DNA of 64,000 nt, from NCBI RefSeq assembly GCF_000686045.1, contig NZ_JMLV01000008.1, positions 101,001 through 165,000 of the forward strand. The letters run 5' to 3'. Shown one piece after another: positions 23,927 to 33,459 of the stretch. The translations under genes were made by a program, and so were the position numbers. Under the pieces are notes generated by a model that searched no databases, was not told the DNA's origin, and was given only the letters and a program-made list of their open reading frames with translations. Each line of letters opens with the position of its first letter. The stretch's first letter is position 1. Source of the stretch: Fodinicurvata fenggangensis DSM 21160. GTDB taxonomy: Bacteria > Pseudomonadota > Alphaproteobacteria > Kiloniellales > DSM-21159.

Positions 23927-24693
23927 GCGGGACGCTGGTCCTTTGCGAGATCGACGGCGCCATCGCCCGGCTGACCCTAAATCGGCCGGACCGGCACAAC
24001 AGCCTGGTGCCCGAATTGCTTGAGGAGCTGCTCACGGCCATCGCTGAGGTCCGCCGGAACGACAGCGCGCGCCTCATGGTGCTCGCCGCCGCAGGCCGCA
24101 GCTTTTCCACCGGCGGCGATCTCGCCGCTTTCCACGAGGCTGAGGACGTCGCCGCCTATTCAACGCAGCTCGTGGGCCTGCTCAACGAGGCGATCCTGGC
24201 GCTGCTCGACCTGCCCCAGCCCGTAATCGCCCGCGTCCAGGGTCCGGTGACCGGCGGCTCCCTCGGCCTGGTGCTCGCCGCCGATCTCGTCGTCCTGGCC
24301 GAAGATGCCTTCCTCGCCCCCTACTACGTCGAGGTCGGGTTCAGCCCCGACGGCGGCTGGAGCGCGCTGCTGCCCGAGCGCATCGGGCATGCCCGGGCCG
24401 CCGAGATCCAGCTGCTGAACCGCCGGGTCGCCGCAGAGGAAGTCAAGGCTCTGGGCCTCGCCCACGCCGTCGCGCCGGCAGCGGAGCTGAATCGTCAGGT
24501 CGAGGCCTGGACCGAAGCTCTCTCGGCCAAGGTCGACGGCGGCCTGCGCGCCGCCAAGGCGCGGCTGTTCGATGCCGCTCGCCGCGCCTCGATCGCTGAG
24601 GCCCTCGAGGCCGAGCGCCGCAGTTTCGTCGATCACGTCACACGCCCGGAAACCCGCGCCGGCGTGGCGCGGTTCCTTGGCCGGGCCGCCTAG
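23923..24693 (+). CDS. Enoyl-CoA hydratase/isomerase family protein
   Basis: 256 aa crotonase. The oxyanion-hole segments are FSTGGDLAAF (about 63) and GPVTGGSLGLVLAADL (about 108). In the second, the position of the first catalytic Glu of classical hydratases appears to be Gly; the second Glu seems kept in VEVGFSPDGGWSALLP (about 135). That pattern resembles PaaG-like isomerases more than ordinary hydratases. It probably isomerises or hydrates an unsaturated acyl-CoA made by the next enzyme. ATGA overlap with tetR upstream; 17 nt to the ligase gene. Confidence 0.85.
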   Translation: MSGTLVLCEIDGAIARLTLNRPDRHNSLVPELLEELLTAIAEVRRNDSARLMVLAAAGRSFSTGGDLAAFHEAEDVAAYSTQLVGLLNEAILALLDLPQPVIARVQGPVTGGSLGLVLAADLVVLAEDAFLAPYYVEVGFSPDGGWSALLPERIGHARAAEIQLLNRRVAAEEVKALGLAHAVAPAAELNRQVEAWTEALSAKVDGGLRAAKARLFDAARRASIAEALEAERRSFVDHVTRPETRAGVARFLGRAA

Positions 24694-24709
24694 CGAAGGA
24701 GGAGGCAGG

Positions 24710-26266
24710 ATGTTCCAGGTCTTCGATTTCGCCGCCAAGCGCGCAAGTCTCTCGCCGGACAAGACGGCCATGCACGAGGTCGCAACCGGCCGAAGCGTGA
24801 CCTATCGCGAGCTCAACGATCGGGCCGAGCGCTTCGCCGCGGCCCTGCGCCGGCGCGGCATCGAGCCCGCCGAGCGTGTCGCCATCCTCTGTCACAACTG
24901 CATCGCCTTCTTCGAGATCCTCTTCGGCTGCGGCAAGGCCGGCGTCATCCTGACACCGCTCAACTGGCGCCAGACCGCAAGCGAACTGACACCGGTGGTC
25001 GAGGACTGCACGCCCCGCATCCTGCTGCACGACGCGGCCACGGCCGAACTCGCCGGCAAGCTGGCCACGGGGCGCGACCTGTCGCTGGTCCCGCTGGAGG
25101 AAACGCAGGGCACGGAAAGCTATGAGGACCTGATCGCCGCCGAAGAAACGCCGAGCTGGCCGCCGCGCGTCGAGGAGCGCGATCCCGACGCCGCCTGGTA
25201 CATGCTCTATACCTCCGGCACGACCGGCACGCCCAAGGCGGTGATCCAGACCTTCGGCATGGCGCTCGCCAACTACATCAACATCGCACAGCCGACCCAT
25301 CTCACCGGCGCCGACACCACGCCCTGCTACCTGCCGCTGTTCCACACGGCCGGCATCAACCTGCACACCCTGCCCACGCTGATCTGCGGCGGCTCCGTCA
25401 AGGTGCTGCCCGGTTTCGACGCCGACCGGCTGCTCGACCTGATCGGCGGCGGCGAACTGACGGCGCTGCTCGCCGTGCCGGCGGTCTATCAGGCGCTCAG
25501 CCTGCATGAGCGCTTCGCGGAGGTCGACCTGACCCGGGTGCGCAGTTGGAGCGCCGGCGGTGCACCACTGCCGGATCACGTGCTGCAGACCTACGCCGTG
25601 CGCGGCGCCTACATCCAGCAGGGCTGCGGCATGACGGAAACCGGACCGACGACCTTCCTGATGGATGCCGAGAACGTGACCCACAAGCCCGGCTCCGTGG
25701 GCAAGCCGCAGCTGCTGGTGGAAGCCCGGATCGTCGATCACGAGGGCCGGGACGTCGCCGACGGCGAGGCGGGAGAGCTGCTGCTGCGCGGGCCCAACAT
25801 CACGCCCGGCTACTGGAACCGGCCCGAGATCACGGAGAAGACCATCGTCGATGGCTGGCTGCACACCGGCGACGTGGCGCGCCGGGATGACGAGGGCTAT
25901 TTCTACCTCGTCGACCGCATCAAGGACATGTACATCTCCGGCGGCGAAAACGTCTATCCGGCCGAGGTCGAGGCGATGATGCTGACCCATCCCCAGCTGC
26001 TCGAGGTGGCCGTGGTCGGCGTTCCGGACGAGCGCTGGGGCGAGATCGGCCACGCCTATCTCCGGCCACGACCCGGCGAGGAAATCGACCTGGACTCCAT
26101 TGCCGCCTATTGCCGCGAGCATCTCGCCGGCTACCGCATTCCCAAGCGCTTCTTCGTTGTCGAGGACTTCCCGCGCACGCCGGCGGGCAAGGTGCAGAAG
26201 CACGTGCTGCGCGCGCGTTCCCACAGCGAGGAGGAACCGTCCGCCAGGGCAGGAGGAGCGCAATGA
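24710..26266 (+). CDS. Acyl-CoA synthetase / AMP-dependent CoA ligase
   Basis: 518 aa from ATG 24710, preceded by GGAGGAGG; a longer frame from 24572 overlaps the previous gene and is unlikely. ANL-superfamily motifs: YTSGTTGTPKAV (about 168), GYWNRPEI and DGWLHTGD (about 370-390), and the C-terminal catalytic Lys in TPAGKVQK (about 500). It activates a carboxylic acid to its CoA thioester with ATP. The operon adds an enoyl-CoA hydratase/isomerase, MaoC hydratases and a HAAT importer, so the acid is probably imported and then degraded by beta-oxidation-like steps. It ends in an ATGA overlap with the MaoC gene. Confidence 0.9.
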   Translation: MFQVFDFAAKRASLSPDKTAMHEVATGRSVTYRELNDRAERFAAALRRRGIEPAERVAILCHNCIAFFEILFGCGKAGVILTPLNWRQTASELTPVVEDCTPRILLHDAATAELAGKLATGRDLSLVPLEETQGTESYEDLIAAEETPSWPPRVEERDPDAAWYMLYTSGTTGTPKAVIQTFGMALANYINIAQPTHLTGADTTPCYLPLFHTAGINLHTLPTLICGGSVKVLPGFDADRLLDLIGGGELTALLAVPAVYQALSLHERFAEVDLTRVRSWSAGGAPLPDHVLQTYAVRGAYIQQGCGMTETGPTTFLMDAENVTHKPGSVGKPQLLVEARIVDHEGRDVADGEAGELLLRGPNITPGYWNRPEITEKTIVDGWLHTGDVARRDDEGYFYLVDRIKDMYISGGENVYPAEVEAMMLTHPQLLEVAVVGVPDERWGEIGHAYLRPRPGEEIDLDSIAAYCREHLAGYRIPKRFFVVEDFPRTPAGKVQKHVLRARSHSEEEPSARAGGAQ

Positions 26267-26682
26267 GGACGCACAGCGAGCAGCCCGCCGTCGGCACGAT
26301 CTTCTCGTCCGATCGCCAGTTCACCCAAGCTGAATTCGACCGCTTCGCCACAATCAGTGGCGACGACAATCCCATCCATGTCGATCCCGCCTTCGCAGCG
26401 GAGACCCGCTTCGGGCGTACGGTCGCCCACGGCATGCTGCTCTATGCGGCACTGCGCGGGCTGGTCGCCACTCATTTCCCCGGGACGCGGCAGACGACGC
26501 AGAACCTGATGTTCCCGGCCCCGACCTTTGCGGGTGAGATCGTACGCTTGGAAGTGGAGGTTCTCGACTATCCCTCGGACCGGGAGTGCCGCCTCGCCAC
26601 ACGGATCCTCCGCACGGCGGACGGGACGCTGACCCTGGACGGCGAAACGCGCATTTCGCTCGGTGAGGAGACACTGCCATGA
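26263..26682 (+). CDS. MaoC-like hydratase (hot-dog fold)
   Basis: 139 aa from ATG 26263, after AGGAGG and overlapping the ligase stop. It contains the hydratase-2 catalytic motif, SGDDNPIHVD with AHGML downstream (about 27-60), so an active (R)-specific enoyl-CoA hydratase is likely. The final ATGA overlaps the next MaoC-like gene. The pair may form a hetero-oligomer in which this subunit supplies the active site. Confidence 0.88.
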   Translation: MRTHSEQPAVGTIFSSDRQFTQAEFDRFATISGDDNPIHVDPAFAAETRFGRTVAHGMLLYAALRGLVATHFPGTRQTTQNLMFPAPTFAGEIVRLEVEVLDYPSDRECRLATRILRTADGTLTLDGETRISLGEETLP

Positions 26683-27068
26683 AGACCGGCGACTCCGCCA
26701 GCACCACCCGCACCTTTGATGCCAAGGCCATCGCCGGTTACGAGGCACTCAGCGGAGCGCCGAATACAGGACATGGCGTGCCGGAGCCGCTGATTGGCGG
26801 GCTGTTTTCCTATCTGCTGGGCGCCGAGCTACCCGGATATGGCACGAACTACCTGAAACAGACACTGGACTTCGTCGGCACCGCAGAGGTGGGCGCACCG
26901 CTGACGGCGAGCGTCACCATCACGCGCATCCGGCCGGAGAAGAATCTCGTGGACCTGGCCACCCTCTGCCGCGACGGCGAGAGCCGCACGATCTGCGAAG
27001 GGCGGGCCCTGGTGCTGGTGAAGGATGTCGGTTACCGCGTTTCGGGTGCAGCGGCAAAGAGAGAATAA
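26679..27068 (+). CDS. MaoC-like protein lacking the catalytic motif
   Basis: 129 aa hot-dog protein coupled by ATGA to the active MaoC gene. It aligns by eye through YEALSG, LLGAELPG, YLKQTLDFVGTAEVG and TASVTITRI, but the D-x-N-P-x-H catalytic loop is replaced by a short stretch (APNTGHGVPEP), losing the Asp and His. It is therefore probably a non-catalytic partner that shapes the substrate pocket, as in split hydratases with one degenerate half. The partner role is inferred. Confidence 0.75.
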   Translation: MKTGDSASTTRTFDAKAIAGYEALSGAPNTGHGVPEPLIGGLFSYLLGAELPGYGTNYLKQTLDFVGTAEVGAPLTASVTITRIRPEKNLVDLATLCRDGESRTICEGRALVLVKDVGYRVSGAAAKRE

Positions 27069-27103
27069 AAATGATAACCACAATCATGGAAAGGGAGAAA
27101 CCA

Positions 27104-28306
27104 ATGCGGAGATTGCTATCGACCCTGGCGGCCGCGACGGCCGCCGCGGGACTCCTGGCCGGCGGCAGTGCGCTTGCCCAGGATCCCATCAAGATTGCCC
27201 ATGTCTATGGCAAGACGGGGGCATACGAGGCCTACGGCGAGCAGTCCCATATCGGATTGATGATGGGCCTGGAGTACGCCACGGAGGGCACCATGGAGAT
27301 CGACGGCCGGCCCATCGAGGTGATCGAGAAGGACACCCAGTTGAAGCCGGATATCGGCAAGACCATGCTGGCCGAAGCCTATGGAGACGACGAGGTCACC
27401 CTGGCGGTGGGGGCGGTCTCATCCGGCGTCGCGCTTGCCATGCTGCCGGTCGCCCAGGAGTACGAGAAGATCCTGCTGGTCGAGCCGGCGGTCGCCGATT
27501 CCATCACCGGCGAGGCGTGGAACCGCTATATCTTCCGGACCGGTCGCAACTCCTCGCAGGACGCCATTGCCAACGCGGTCGCTCTCGGCAAGGACGGCAA
27601 CTGCATCGCCACACTGGCCCAGGACTACGCCTTCGGCCGTGACGGCGTCGCCGCCTTCAAGGAGGCGCTCGCCGACACGGACGCGCGCCTGGTCTTCGAG
27701 GAGTACGCCCCGCAGGATGCGACGGACTTCACCGCCCACGCTCAGCGTCTGTTCGACGAACTGAACGCGGCGGAGAACTGCGAACGCAAGATCATCTGGG
27801 TGGTCTGGGCCGGCAGCGGCAACCCGCTGGGCAAGATCAAGGCCCTGGCACCGGAGCGCTTCGACATCGAGCTCGCCTCGGGCGGCAACATCCTGGCCGC
27901 CATGGCGGCGTACAAGGAGCTGCCGGGCATGGAAGGTGCCACCTACTACTACTATGAGATCCCCGAGAACGAGATGAACGACTGGTTCGTCGAAGAGCAC
28001 TTCGAGCGCCACAACGAACCGCCGGACTTCTTCACTGCCGGCGGCATGTCGGCGGGCGTCGCCATCGTCGAAGCCTTGCGCCGGGCCGAGAGCACCGAGA
28101 CCGAGGACCTGATCGCCACCATGGAAGGCATGGAGTTCATGACGCCCAAGGGCACCATGCGCTTCCGCGAGGAGGATCATCAGGCCCTGCAGGCGATGTA
28201 CCACTTCAAGATCCGGGTCGAGGAGGACGTCGATTGGGGTATCCCCGAGCTTGTCCGCACACTCGAGATCGAAGACATGGACATCCCCATCCGCAACGAT
28301 CGGTAA
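27104..28306 (+). CDS. HAAT-type ABC transporter substrate-binding protein
   Basis: 400 aa from ATG 27104, which follows GGGAG and begins a signal peptide (1-27, GSALAQD). It has the type I periplasmic-binding fold of branched-chain amino acid receptors: IKIAHVYGKTGAYEAYGEQ at strand 1, GAVSSGVALA, and FGRDGVAAFKEAL. Alpha-proteobacterial homologues bind amino acids, aromatic acids, urea or amides. Its operon position behind a CoA ligase and hydratases points to a carboxylic acid. A strong hairpin follows the stop, likely raising its mRNA level relative to the downstream membrane genes. Confidence 0.9.
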   Translation: MRRLLSTLAAATAAAGLLAGGSALAQDPIKIAHVYGKTGAYEAYGEQSHIGLMMGLEYATEGTMEIDGRPIEVIEKDTQLKPDIGKTMLAEAYGDDEVTLAVGAVSSGVALAMLPVAQEYEKILLVEPAVADSITGEAWNRYIFRTGRNSSQDAIANAVALGKDGNCIATLAQDYAFGRDGVAAFKEALADTDARLVFEEYAPQDATDFTAHAQRLFDELNAAENCERKIIWVVWAGSGNPLGKIKALAPERFDIELASGGNILAAMAAYKELPGMEGATYYYYEIPENEMNDWFVEEHFERHNEPPDFFTAGGMSAGVAIVEALRRAESTETEDLIATMEGMEFMTPKGTMRFREEDHQALQAMYHFKIRVEEDVDWGIPELVRTLEIEDMDIPIRNDR

Positions 28307-28320
28307 GATCCGATCTTAAC

Positions 28321-28352
28321 CTGGCGGGGCACGCTACGCTGTGCCCCGCCAG
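28321..28352 (+). terminator. Intercistronic hairpin after the HAAT substrate-binding protein gene
   Basis: CTGGCGGGGCAC and GTGCCCCGCCAG form a perfect 12-bp stem with an 8-nt loop, 14 nt after the stop. No T run. It sits inside an operon, so partial termination or 3'-end protection of the receptor mRNA is more likely than full termination. Confidence 0.7.
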
Positions 28353-28377
28353 TTCCGTCCCTCAAAGAGCCAAGCCA

Positions 28378-29151
28378 ATGCCCGCATCCAGCCACCCTGT
28401 GCTCGAGACCGAGAACCTGACGATCCGCTTCGGCGGCCACGTCGCCGTGGATTCTGTCTCCTGCCGCTACGAGAGCGGCAGCCTGACCGCCATCGTCGGG
28501 CCCAACGGCGCGGGCAAGACCACCTACTTCAACATGATTTCCGGTCAGCTCAAGGCGAGCGCCGGCCAGGTCCGCCTGTTCGGCGAGGACATCACCGGCC
28601 TGAGCGCGCCAGCACGCACCCACCGCGGCATCGGGCGCGCCTTCCAGTTGACCAACCTCTTTCCCAACCTGACCGTGCTGGAGAACGTGCGCCTGGCAAT
28701 CCAGAGCCGGCGCGGCCTCGGCCTCAACCTCCTGACACGCGCGAGCGCTCTCGGCAGCCTGATCGAGGAGGCCGAGATCCTGCTGGACCGCACAAACCTG
28801 ATCGAGCGCGCCGGCGAAACGGCCGCAGCACTGCCGCACGGCGGCCAGCGCCGCCTCGAGGTCGCTGTGCTTGTGGCACTCGAGCCCGAGGTGCTGATGT
28901 TCGACGAACCCACCGCGGGTATGAGCGCCGACGAGGTGCCGGTCATTCTCGACCTGATCCGCGAGATCAAGGGCGATCGCACCAAGACCGTCCTGCTGGT
29001 CGAGCACAAGATGGACGTGGTGCGCTCGCTGGCCGACCGGATCATCGTGCTGCACAACGGTGCCCTGGTCGCCGACGGCCCGCCCGAGGAGGTGATCGCC
29101 TCGCCCATTGTCCAGGAAGCCTATCTCGGCGTCAGGAGCGGCCATGCCTGA
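28378..29151 (+). CDS. livG: HAAT ABC transporter ATPase, LivG-like
   Basis: 257 aa from ATG 28378. Walker A GPNGAGKTT (about 41), signature LPHGGQRRLEVA (about 152), Walker B VLMFDEPTAGM (about 172) and the switch His in VEHKMD. It drives import with the LivF-like partner whose gene overlaps its end by 8 nt. The signature is PHGGQ rather than SGGQ, normal for LivG proteins. Confidence 0.92.
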   Translation: MPASSHPVLETENLTIRFGGHVAVDSVSCRYESGSLTAIVGPNGAGKTTYFNMISGQLKASAGQVRLFGEDITGLSAPARTHRGIGRAFQLTNLFPNLTVLENVRLAIQSRRGLGLNLLTRASALGSLIEEAEILLDRTNLIERAGETAAALPHGGQRRLEVAVLVALEPEVLMFDEPTAGMSADEVPVILDLIREIKGDRTKTVLLVEHKMDVVRSLADRIIVLHNGALVADGPPEEVIASPIVQEAYLGVRSGHA

Positions 29152-29869
29152 ACCATTGCTGCGTCTCGAGGGCGTCCACACCCACATTGGCCAGTACCAT
29201 ATTCTGCAGGGCGTCGACCTGGATGTACCCGCCGGAGGCCTGACCATGCTGCTGGGCCGCAATGGTGCCGGCAAGACCACCACCCTGCGCAGCATCATGG
29301 GCCTCTGGAATCCATCTCAGGGGCGGGTCGTCTTCGACGGCACCGAAATCGGTGGCATGGGAACGGCGGACATCGCCCGCCTGGGCCTTGCATACGTTCC
29401 GGAGAACATGGGTCTCTTCGGAAACCTGACGGTCCAGGAAAACATGGTCCTGGCGGCCCGGAAGGGCCCCATGGACAATGCGCGGCTGGACTGGATCTTC
29501 GAGCTTTTTCCGGCGCTCAAGAAATTCTGGCGGCTGCCGGCAGGAAATCTCTCCGGTGGCCAGAAACAGATGCTCGCGATTGCCCGGGCGATCAGCGAGC
29601 CACGCCGCCTGCTGTTGATCGACGAACCGACCAAGGGGCTCGCCCCCTCGATCGTCGAGGCCCTGATCGAGGCCTTTCTCGACCTCAAGCGCAGCGAAAC
29701 CACCATTCTGCTTGTCGAACAGAACTTCCGCATGGCCTGCGCTGTCGGCGACAGCGTGGCTGTGATGGATGACGGACAGATCGTCCATACCGGCGCCATG
29801 TCCGAACTGGCCGAAAACGAGGCCCTGCAGCAACGCCTTCTCGGCCTCAGCCTGGATACCCACCAATGA
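29144..29869 (+). CDS. livF: HAAT ABC transporter ATPase, LivF-like
   Basis: 241 aa from ATG 29144, overlapping the livG stop. Walker A GRNGAGKTT (about 38), signature LSGGQKQML (about 137), Walker B LLLIDEPTKGL (about 158). Second ATPase of the heterodimer. It ends in ATGA with the livH start. Confidence 0.92.
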   Translation: MPEPLLRLEGVHTHIGQYHILQGVDLDVPAGGLTMLLGRNGAGKTTTLRSIMGLWNPSQGRVVFDGTEIGGMGTADIARLGLAYVPENMGLFGNLTVQENMVLAARKGPMDNARLDWIFELFPALKKFWRLPAGNLSGGQKQMLAIARAISEPRRLLLIDEPTKGLAPSIVEALIEAFLDLKRSETTILLVEQNFRMACAVGDSVAVMDDGQIVHTGAMSELAENEALQQRLLGLSLDTHQ

Positions 29870-30900
29870 CCGATCAGACCGCCAGCCAGACCGAAACCGC
29901 TGCCCCACGGGCGCCGCTCTCCGAACGGTTCGGAAAGTGGGTGCCCTATCTCCTCGTCCCGGTCTTCCTGATCCTGGGCTACCTCCTGATCGGCAGCGGC
30001 CCAACCTGGGCGACCCTGACCCTGGCCGGGCTTGCCATGGGGATGATGATCTTCGTCATGGCCTCGGGCCTGACCCTGGTCTTCGGCCTGATGGACATTC
30101 TCAACTTCGGCCACGGCGCCTTCATCTCCATCGGCGCCTTCGTCGGCGCCACGGTCCTTTTATCTGCAGGGGGGTGGACAGGCGCGGACTCCGTGCTGCT
30201 CAATCTGGGCGCAGTGCTCCCGGCCATGCTGGCGGCCATGATGGTCGCAGGAGGTCTTGGCTACGTCTTTGAGCGGGTCATCGTGCGCCCTGTCTACGGC
30301 GCTCACCTGAAGCAGATTCTGGTGACCATGGGCGGCCTGATCGTTGCCGAGGAACTGATTCGCCTCATCTGGGGGCCCGATGCCATTCCGTTGCCGCGCC
30401 CGGAAGCGTTCACAGGCGCCTGGATCTTCGGCATGGTGGCGATCGAGAAGTACCGCGTCTACTCCGTGATTCTCGGCCTCATCATCTTCCTGGCCCTGCT
30501 CTGGGTGCTGGGACGCACCCGGACCGGTCTGCTGATTCGCGCCGGGGTCGAGAACGGCGAGATGGTCGAGGCGCTGGGCTATCGCATCCGCCTGATCTTC
30601 ATCCTGGTGTTCGTCGCCGGGTCGGCGCTTGCCGGCCTGGGCGGCGTGATGTGGGGCCTCTACGAGCAGATCATCACCGCCCAGATGGGCCTCGACGTCC
30701 TGGTGCTGGTCTTCATCGTCGTCATCATAGGCGGCCTCGGCTCGGTGCACGGCTGTTTCATCGGCGCGCTGCTGGTCGGGCTGTTGGCCAACTACACCGG
30801 CTATCTGATGCCCAAGCTGGCGCTCGGCTCCAACATCCTGTTGATGGTGGCGGTGCTGATGTGGCGGCCGCAGGGCCTGTTGCCGATCAACAAGCAATGA
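29866..30900 (+). CDS. livH: HAAT ABC transporter permease, LivH-like
   Basis: 344 aa integral membrane protein. The family segment LVFGLMDILNFGHGAF (about 70-85) and the C-terminal IIGGLGSVHG coupling region (about 285) are visible. It is longer than average at the N terminus, with an extra hydrophilic leader of about 25 residues before the first membrane segment. Coupled to livF by ATGA. Confidence 0.92.
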   Translation: MTDQTASQTETAAPRAPLSERFGKWVPYLLVPVFLILGYLLIGSGPTWATLTLAGLAMGMMIFVMASGLTLVFGLMDILNFGHGAFISIGAFVGATVLLSAGGWTGADSVLLNLGAVLPAMLAAMMVAGGLGYVFERVIVRPVYGAHLKQILVTMGGLIVAEELIRLIWGPDAIPLPRPEAFTGAWIFGMVAIEKYRVYSVILGLIIFLALLWVLGRTRTGLLIRAGVENGEMVEALGYRIRLIFILVFVAGSALAGLGGVMWGLYEQIITAQMGLDVLVLVFIVVIIGGLGSVHGCFIGALLVGLLANYTGYLMPKLALGSNILLMVAVLMWRPQGLLPINKQ

Positions 30901-30919
30901 GCGCGGGAGGATCAAGGAC

Positions 30920-31978
30920 ATGCTGAACGCTCTGCTCTCCGGCGACCTGCCGCGCAGCCGCGGCCTGACGCTCATTCTGCTGGCGATCCTGGTGGGTCTC
31001 GCCTTCGCCCCCTTCCTTTTTCCCGGCACGCGCTCGCTCAACACCGCCGCGACCATCTGCGTCTTCATCGTCCTGGTGGCGAGCTACGACCTGCTGCTTG
31101 GCTATACCGGCGTGGTCTCTTTCGCGCACACCATGTTCTACGGCATCGGCGCCTATGGCGTCGCCATCATGCTCGAGCTCTGGCCGGCGAGTTGGGGCGG
31201 CATACTGCTCGGCAGCCTGGCAGGACTGGCGGTGTCGATTGCCCTTGCCTTCGTCATCGCGCTCTTCTCACTCCGTGTAAGAGCAATCTTCTTCGCCATG
31301 GTGACCCTGGCGGTTTCCAGCGCCTTCATGATCCTCGCCTCGCAGCTCTCCGGACTGACCGGCGGCGAGGACGGCCTCAGCTACCGGGTGCCGCGCGAGC
31401 TCGGCCCCGCCTTCAAGCTGATCGACACGGAGATTCTCGGCGTCAAGGTCGATGGGCGCCTGCTCAATTACTACCTGGTGTTCCTCGCCTCCGCCGGGCT
31501 CGTCCTGCTGCTGTTGCGCTTCGTCAACGCGCCCTTCGGCCGCGTCCTGCAGGCGATCCGCGAGAACACCTTCCGCGCCGAGGCGATCGGTTATCGCACG
31601 GTGATCTACCGCACCATCGCGGTCTGTCTCTCGGCCGGTGTGGCTTCGCTGGCCGGCTCGCTGATGGCGATCTGGCTGAAGTACACCGGTCCCGACACCA
31701 CGCTCAGCCTGACCATCATGATCGATATCCTGCTGATGCTGGTGATCGGCGGCATGGGCTCCATCTACGGCGCCGTACTGGGCGCCACGCTCTTCATCCT
31801 GGCCCGCAACTACCTGCAGAACCTGATGGACATCGGCGCCTCGGCTCTTGGCGACTTGCCCCTGCTTCCAGCTCTCATCGACCCCGACCGCTGGCTGCTC
31901 TGGCTGGGCGTGCTGTTCATCCTCAGCGTCTACTTCTTCCCCAGCGGCATCGTCGGGCGCCTGCGCGCGGGCCGATAG
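30920..31978 (+). CDS. livM: HAAT ABC transporter permease, LivM-like
   Basis: 352 aa integral membrane protein. Seen: LLLGYTGVVSFAHTMFYGIGAY (the LivM segment, about 57-75), IRENTFRAEAIGY (cytoplasmic coupling helix, about 212) and VIGGMGSIYGAVLGA (about 275). GGGAGG lies upstream of the ATG. It is the last gene of the TetR-led operon and converges on catalase with 26 nt between the stops. Confidence 0.92.
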   Translation: MLNALLSGDLPRSRGLTLILLAILVGLAFAPFLFPGTRSLNTAATICVFIVLVASYDLLLGYTGVVSFAHTMFYGIGAYGVAIMLELWPASWGGILLGSLAGLAVSIALAFVIALFSLRVRAIFFAMVTLAVSSAFMILASQLSGLTGGEDGLSYRVPRELGPAFKLIDTEILGVKVDGRLLNYYLVFLASAGLVLLLLRFVNAPFGRVLQAIRENTFRAEAIGYRTVIYRTIAVCLSAGVASLAGSLMAIWLKYTGPDTTLSLTIMIDILLMLVIGGMGSIYGAVLGATLFILARNYLQNLMDIGASALGDLPLLPALIDPDRWLLWLGVLFILSVYFFPSGIVGRLRAGR

Positions 31979-32004
31979 GACAGTCGACCCGCGCGCCAGG
32001 GCGG

Positions 32005-33459
32005 TCAGCCGCCCTTCACACCCTTGGCAATGCGGTTGCCTATGTCCGGGTCGATGTTGCGCCAGTACTCGAAGGCACGCTCCAGCACCGGCTCGGACAC
32101 GCCGTCCTTCAGGTGCCCCACGACGTTCGAGACCAGGCGGTCGCGCGCGGCATCGTCCATGACCTCACGCACCAGCGTACCGGCCTGGCCAAAATCGTCG
32201 TCGTCCTTGCGCTTGCTGTAAGGTGCGCGCACGAACTCTCCGCTAGCCTGCCAGGTTGCATCCTCGGGATAGCGTTCGGGATCGGCCGCCGGGCCGCCCT
32301 TCGAGTTCGGCGCATAGACGGGGTCTGACACGTTCTCAACCCGCATCGCTCCATCCTTGCTGTAGCTGTGGACAGGCGCCTTGGGGCGGTTCACCGGTAT
32401 CTGCTTGTAGTTGACCCCCATGCGGGCGCGGTGCGCATCGGCATAGGAGAAGAGACGTCCCAGCAGCATCTTGTCCGGGCTCGGCCCGATGCCCGGCACC
32501 AGGTTGTTCGGCTCGAAGGCCGCCTGCTCGATCTCGGTGTGATAGTCGGTGGGATTGCGGTCTAGCGTCAGCCGTCCCACCTCGATCAGCGGATAGTCCG
32601 CATGCGGCCAGACCTTGGTCAGGTCGAAGGGATTGAAGCGATAGCTATCGGCTTCGTGGAAGGGCATGATCTGCATGTAGAGCGTCCAGCTGGGATACTC
32701 CTTGCGCTGGATCGCATTATAGAGGTCGCGCTGGTGATAGTCGCCATCCTCACCGGCCAGACGATCGGCCTCCTCCTGGGGCAGGAAGTCGATGCCCTGG
32801 TCAGTCTTGAAGTGATACTTCACCCAGAACTTCTCGCCCTTTGCGTTGACCCACATGTAAGTGTGGCTCGAATAGCCGTTCATGTTGCGCCAAGTCTTGG
32901 GAATGCCGCGATCACCCATCAGCCAGGCCACCTGGTGTGCGGACTCGGGCGAGAGGGTCCAGAAGTCCCACTGCATGTCATGGTCGCGCAGGTTGGTGTC
33001 CGCCCGGCGCTTCTGCGAACGGATGAAGTGCTGGAACTTCAAGGGGTCGCGCAAAAAGAAGACCGGCGTGTTGTTGCCGACCATGTCGTAGTTGCCTTCG
33101 CTGGTATAGAACTTCAGCGAGAAGCCGCGCGGATCGCGCCAGGTATCGGGGCTGCCGCGCTCGCCGGCAACCGTCGAGAAGCGGATCAGTGTCTCGGTCT
33201 TGGTGCCCGGCTGGAACACTGCGGCCTTGGTGTACTTGCTGACGTCCTGGGTCACCTCGAAGTGGCCGAAGGCGCCGCCGCCCTTGGCATGTGGCTGGCG
33301 TTCCGGAATCCGCTCCCGATTGAAATTCGCCATCTGCTCGATGAGATAGTGATCCTGCAAGAGGATCGGGCCATCCGGCCCAATCGTCAGCGAATGCTCA
33401 TCGCTGGAAACAGGAATCCCCGCATCCGTTGTCGTCGGCTTTCGGTCCTTGCCCGCCAT
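32005..33459 (-). CDS. katA: Monofunctional haem catalase
   Basis: 484 aa, the size of clade 3 small-subunit catalases. The active-site signature [18 protein letters not shown] holds the catalytic His (about 55). The distal Asn lies in [15 protein letters not shown], and the proximal haem-binding Tyr in [12 protein letters not shown] (about 340). It converts hydrogen peroxide to water and oxygen in the cytoplasm. GGGAGAG precedes the ATG. It is a single-gene unit; no oxyR lies beside it. Confidence 0.95.
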   Translation of the reverse strand: MAGKDRKPTTTDAGIPVSSDEHSLTIGPDGPILLQDHYLIEQMANFNRERIPERQPHAKGGGAFGHFEVTQDVSKYTKAAVFQPGTKTETLIRFSTVAGERGSPDTWRDPRGFSLKFYTSEGNYDMVGNNTPVFFLRDPLKFQHFIRSQKRRADTNLRDHDMQWDFWTLSPESAHQVAWLMGDRGIPKTWRNMNGYSSHTYMWVNAKGEKFWVKYHFKTDQGIDFLPQEEADRLAGEDGDYHQRDLYNAIQRKEYPSWTLYMQIMPFHEADSYRFNPFDLTKVWPHADYPLIEVGRLTLDRNPTDYHTEIEQAAFEPNNLVPGIGPSPDKMLLGRLFSYADAHRARMGVNYKQIPVNRPKAPVHSYSKDGAMRVENVSDPVYAPNSKGGPAADPERYPEDATWQASGEFVRAPYSKRKDDDDFGQAGTLVREVMDDAARDRLVSNVVGHLKDGVSEPVLERAFEYWRNIDPDIGNRIAKGVKGG

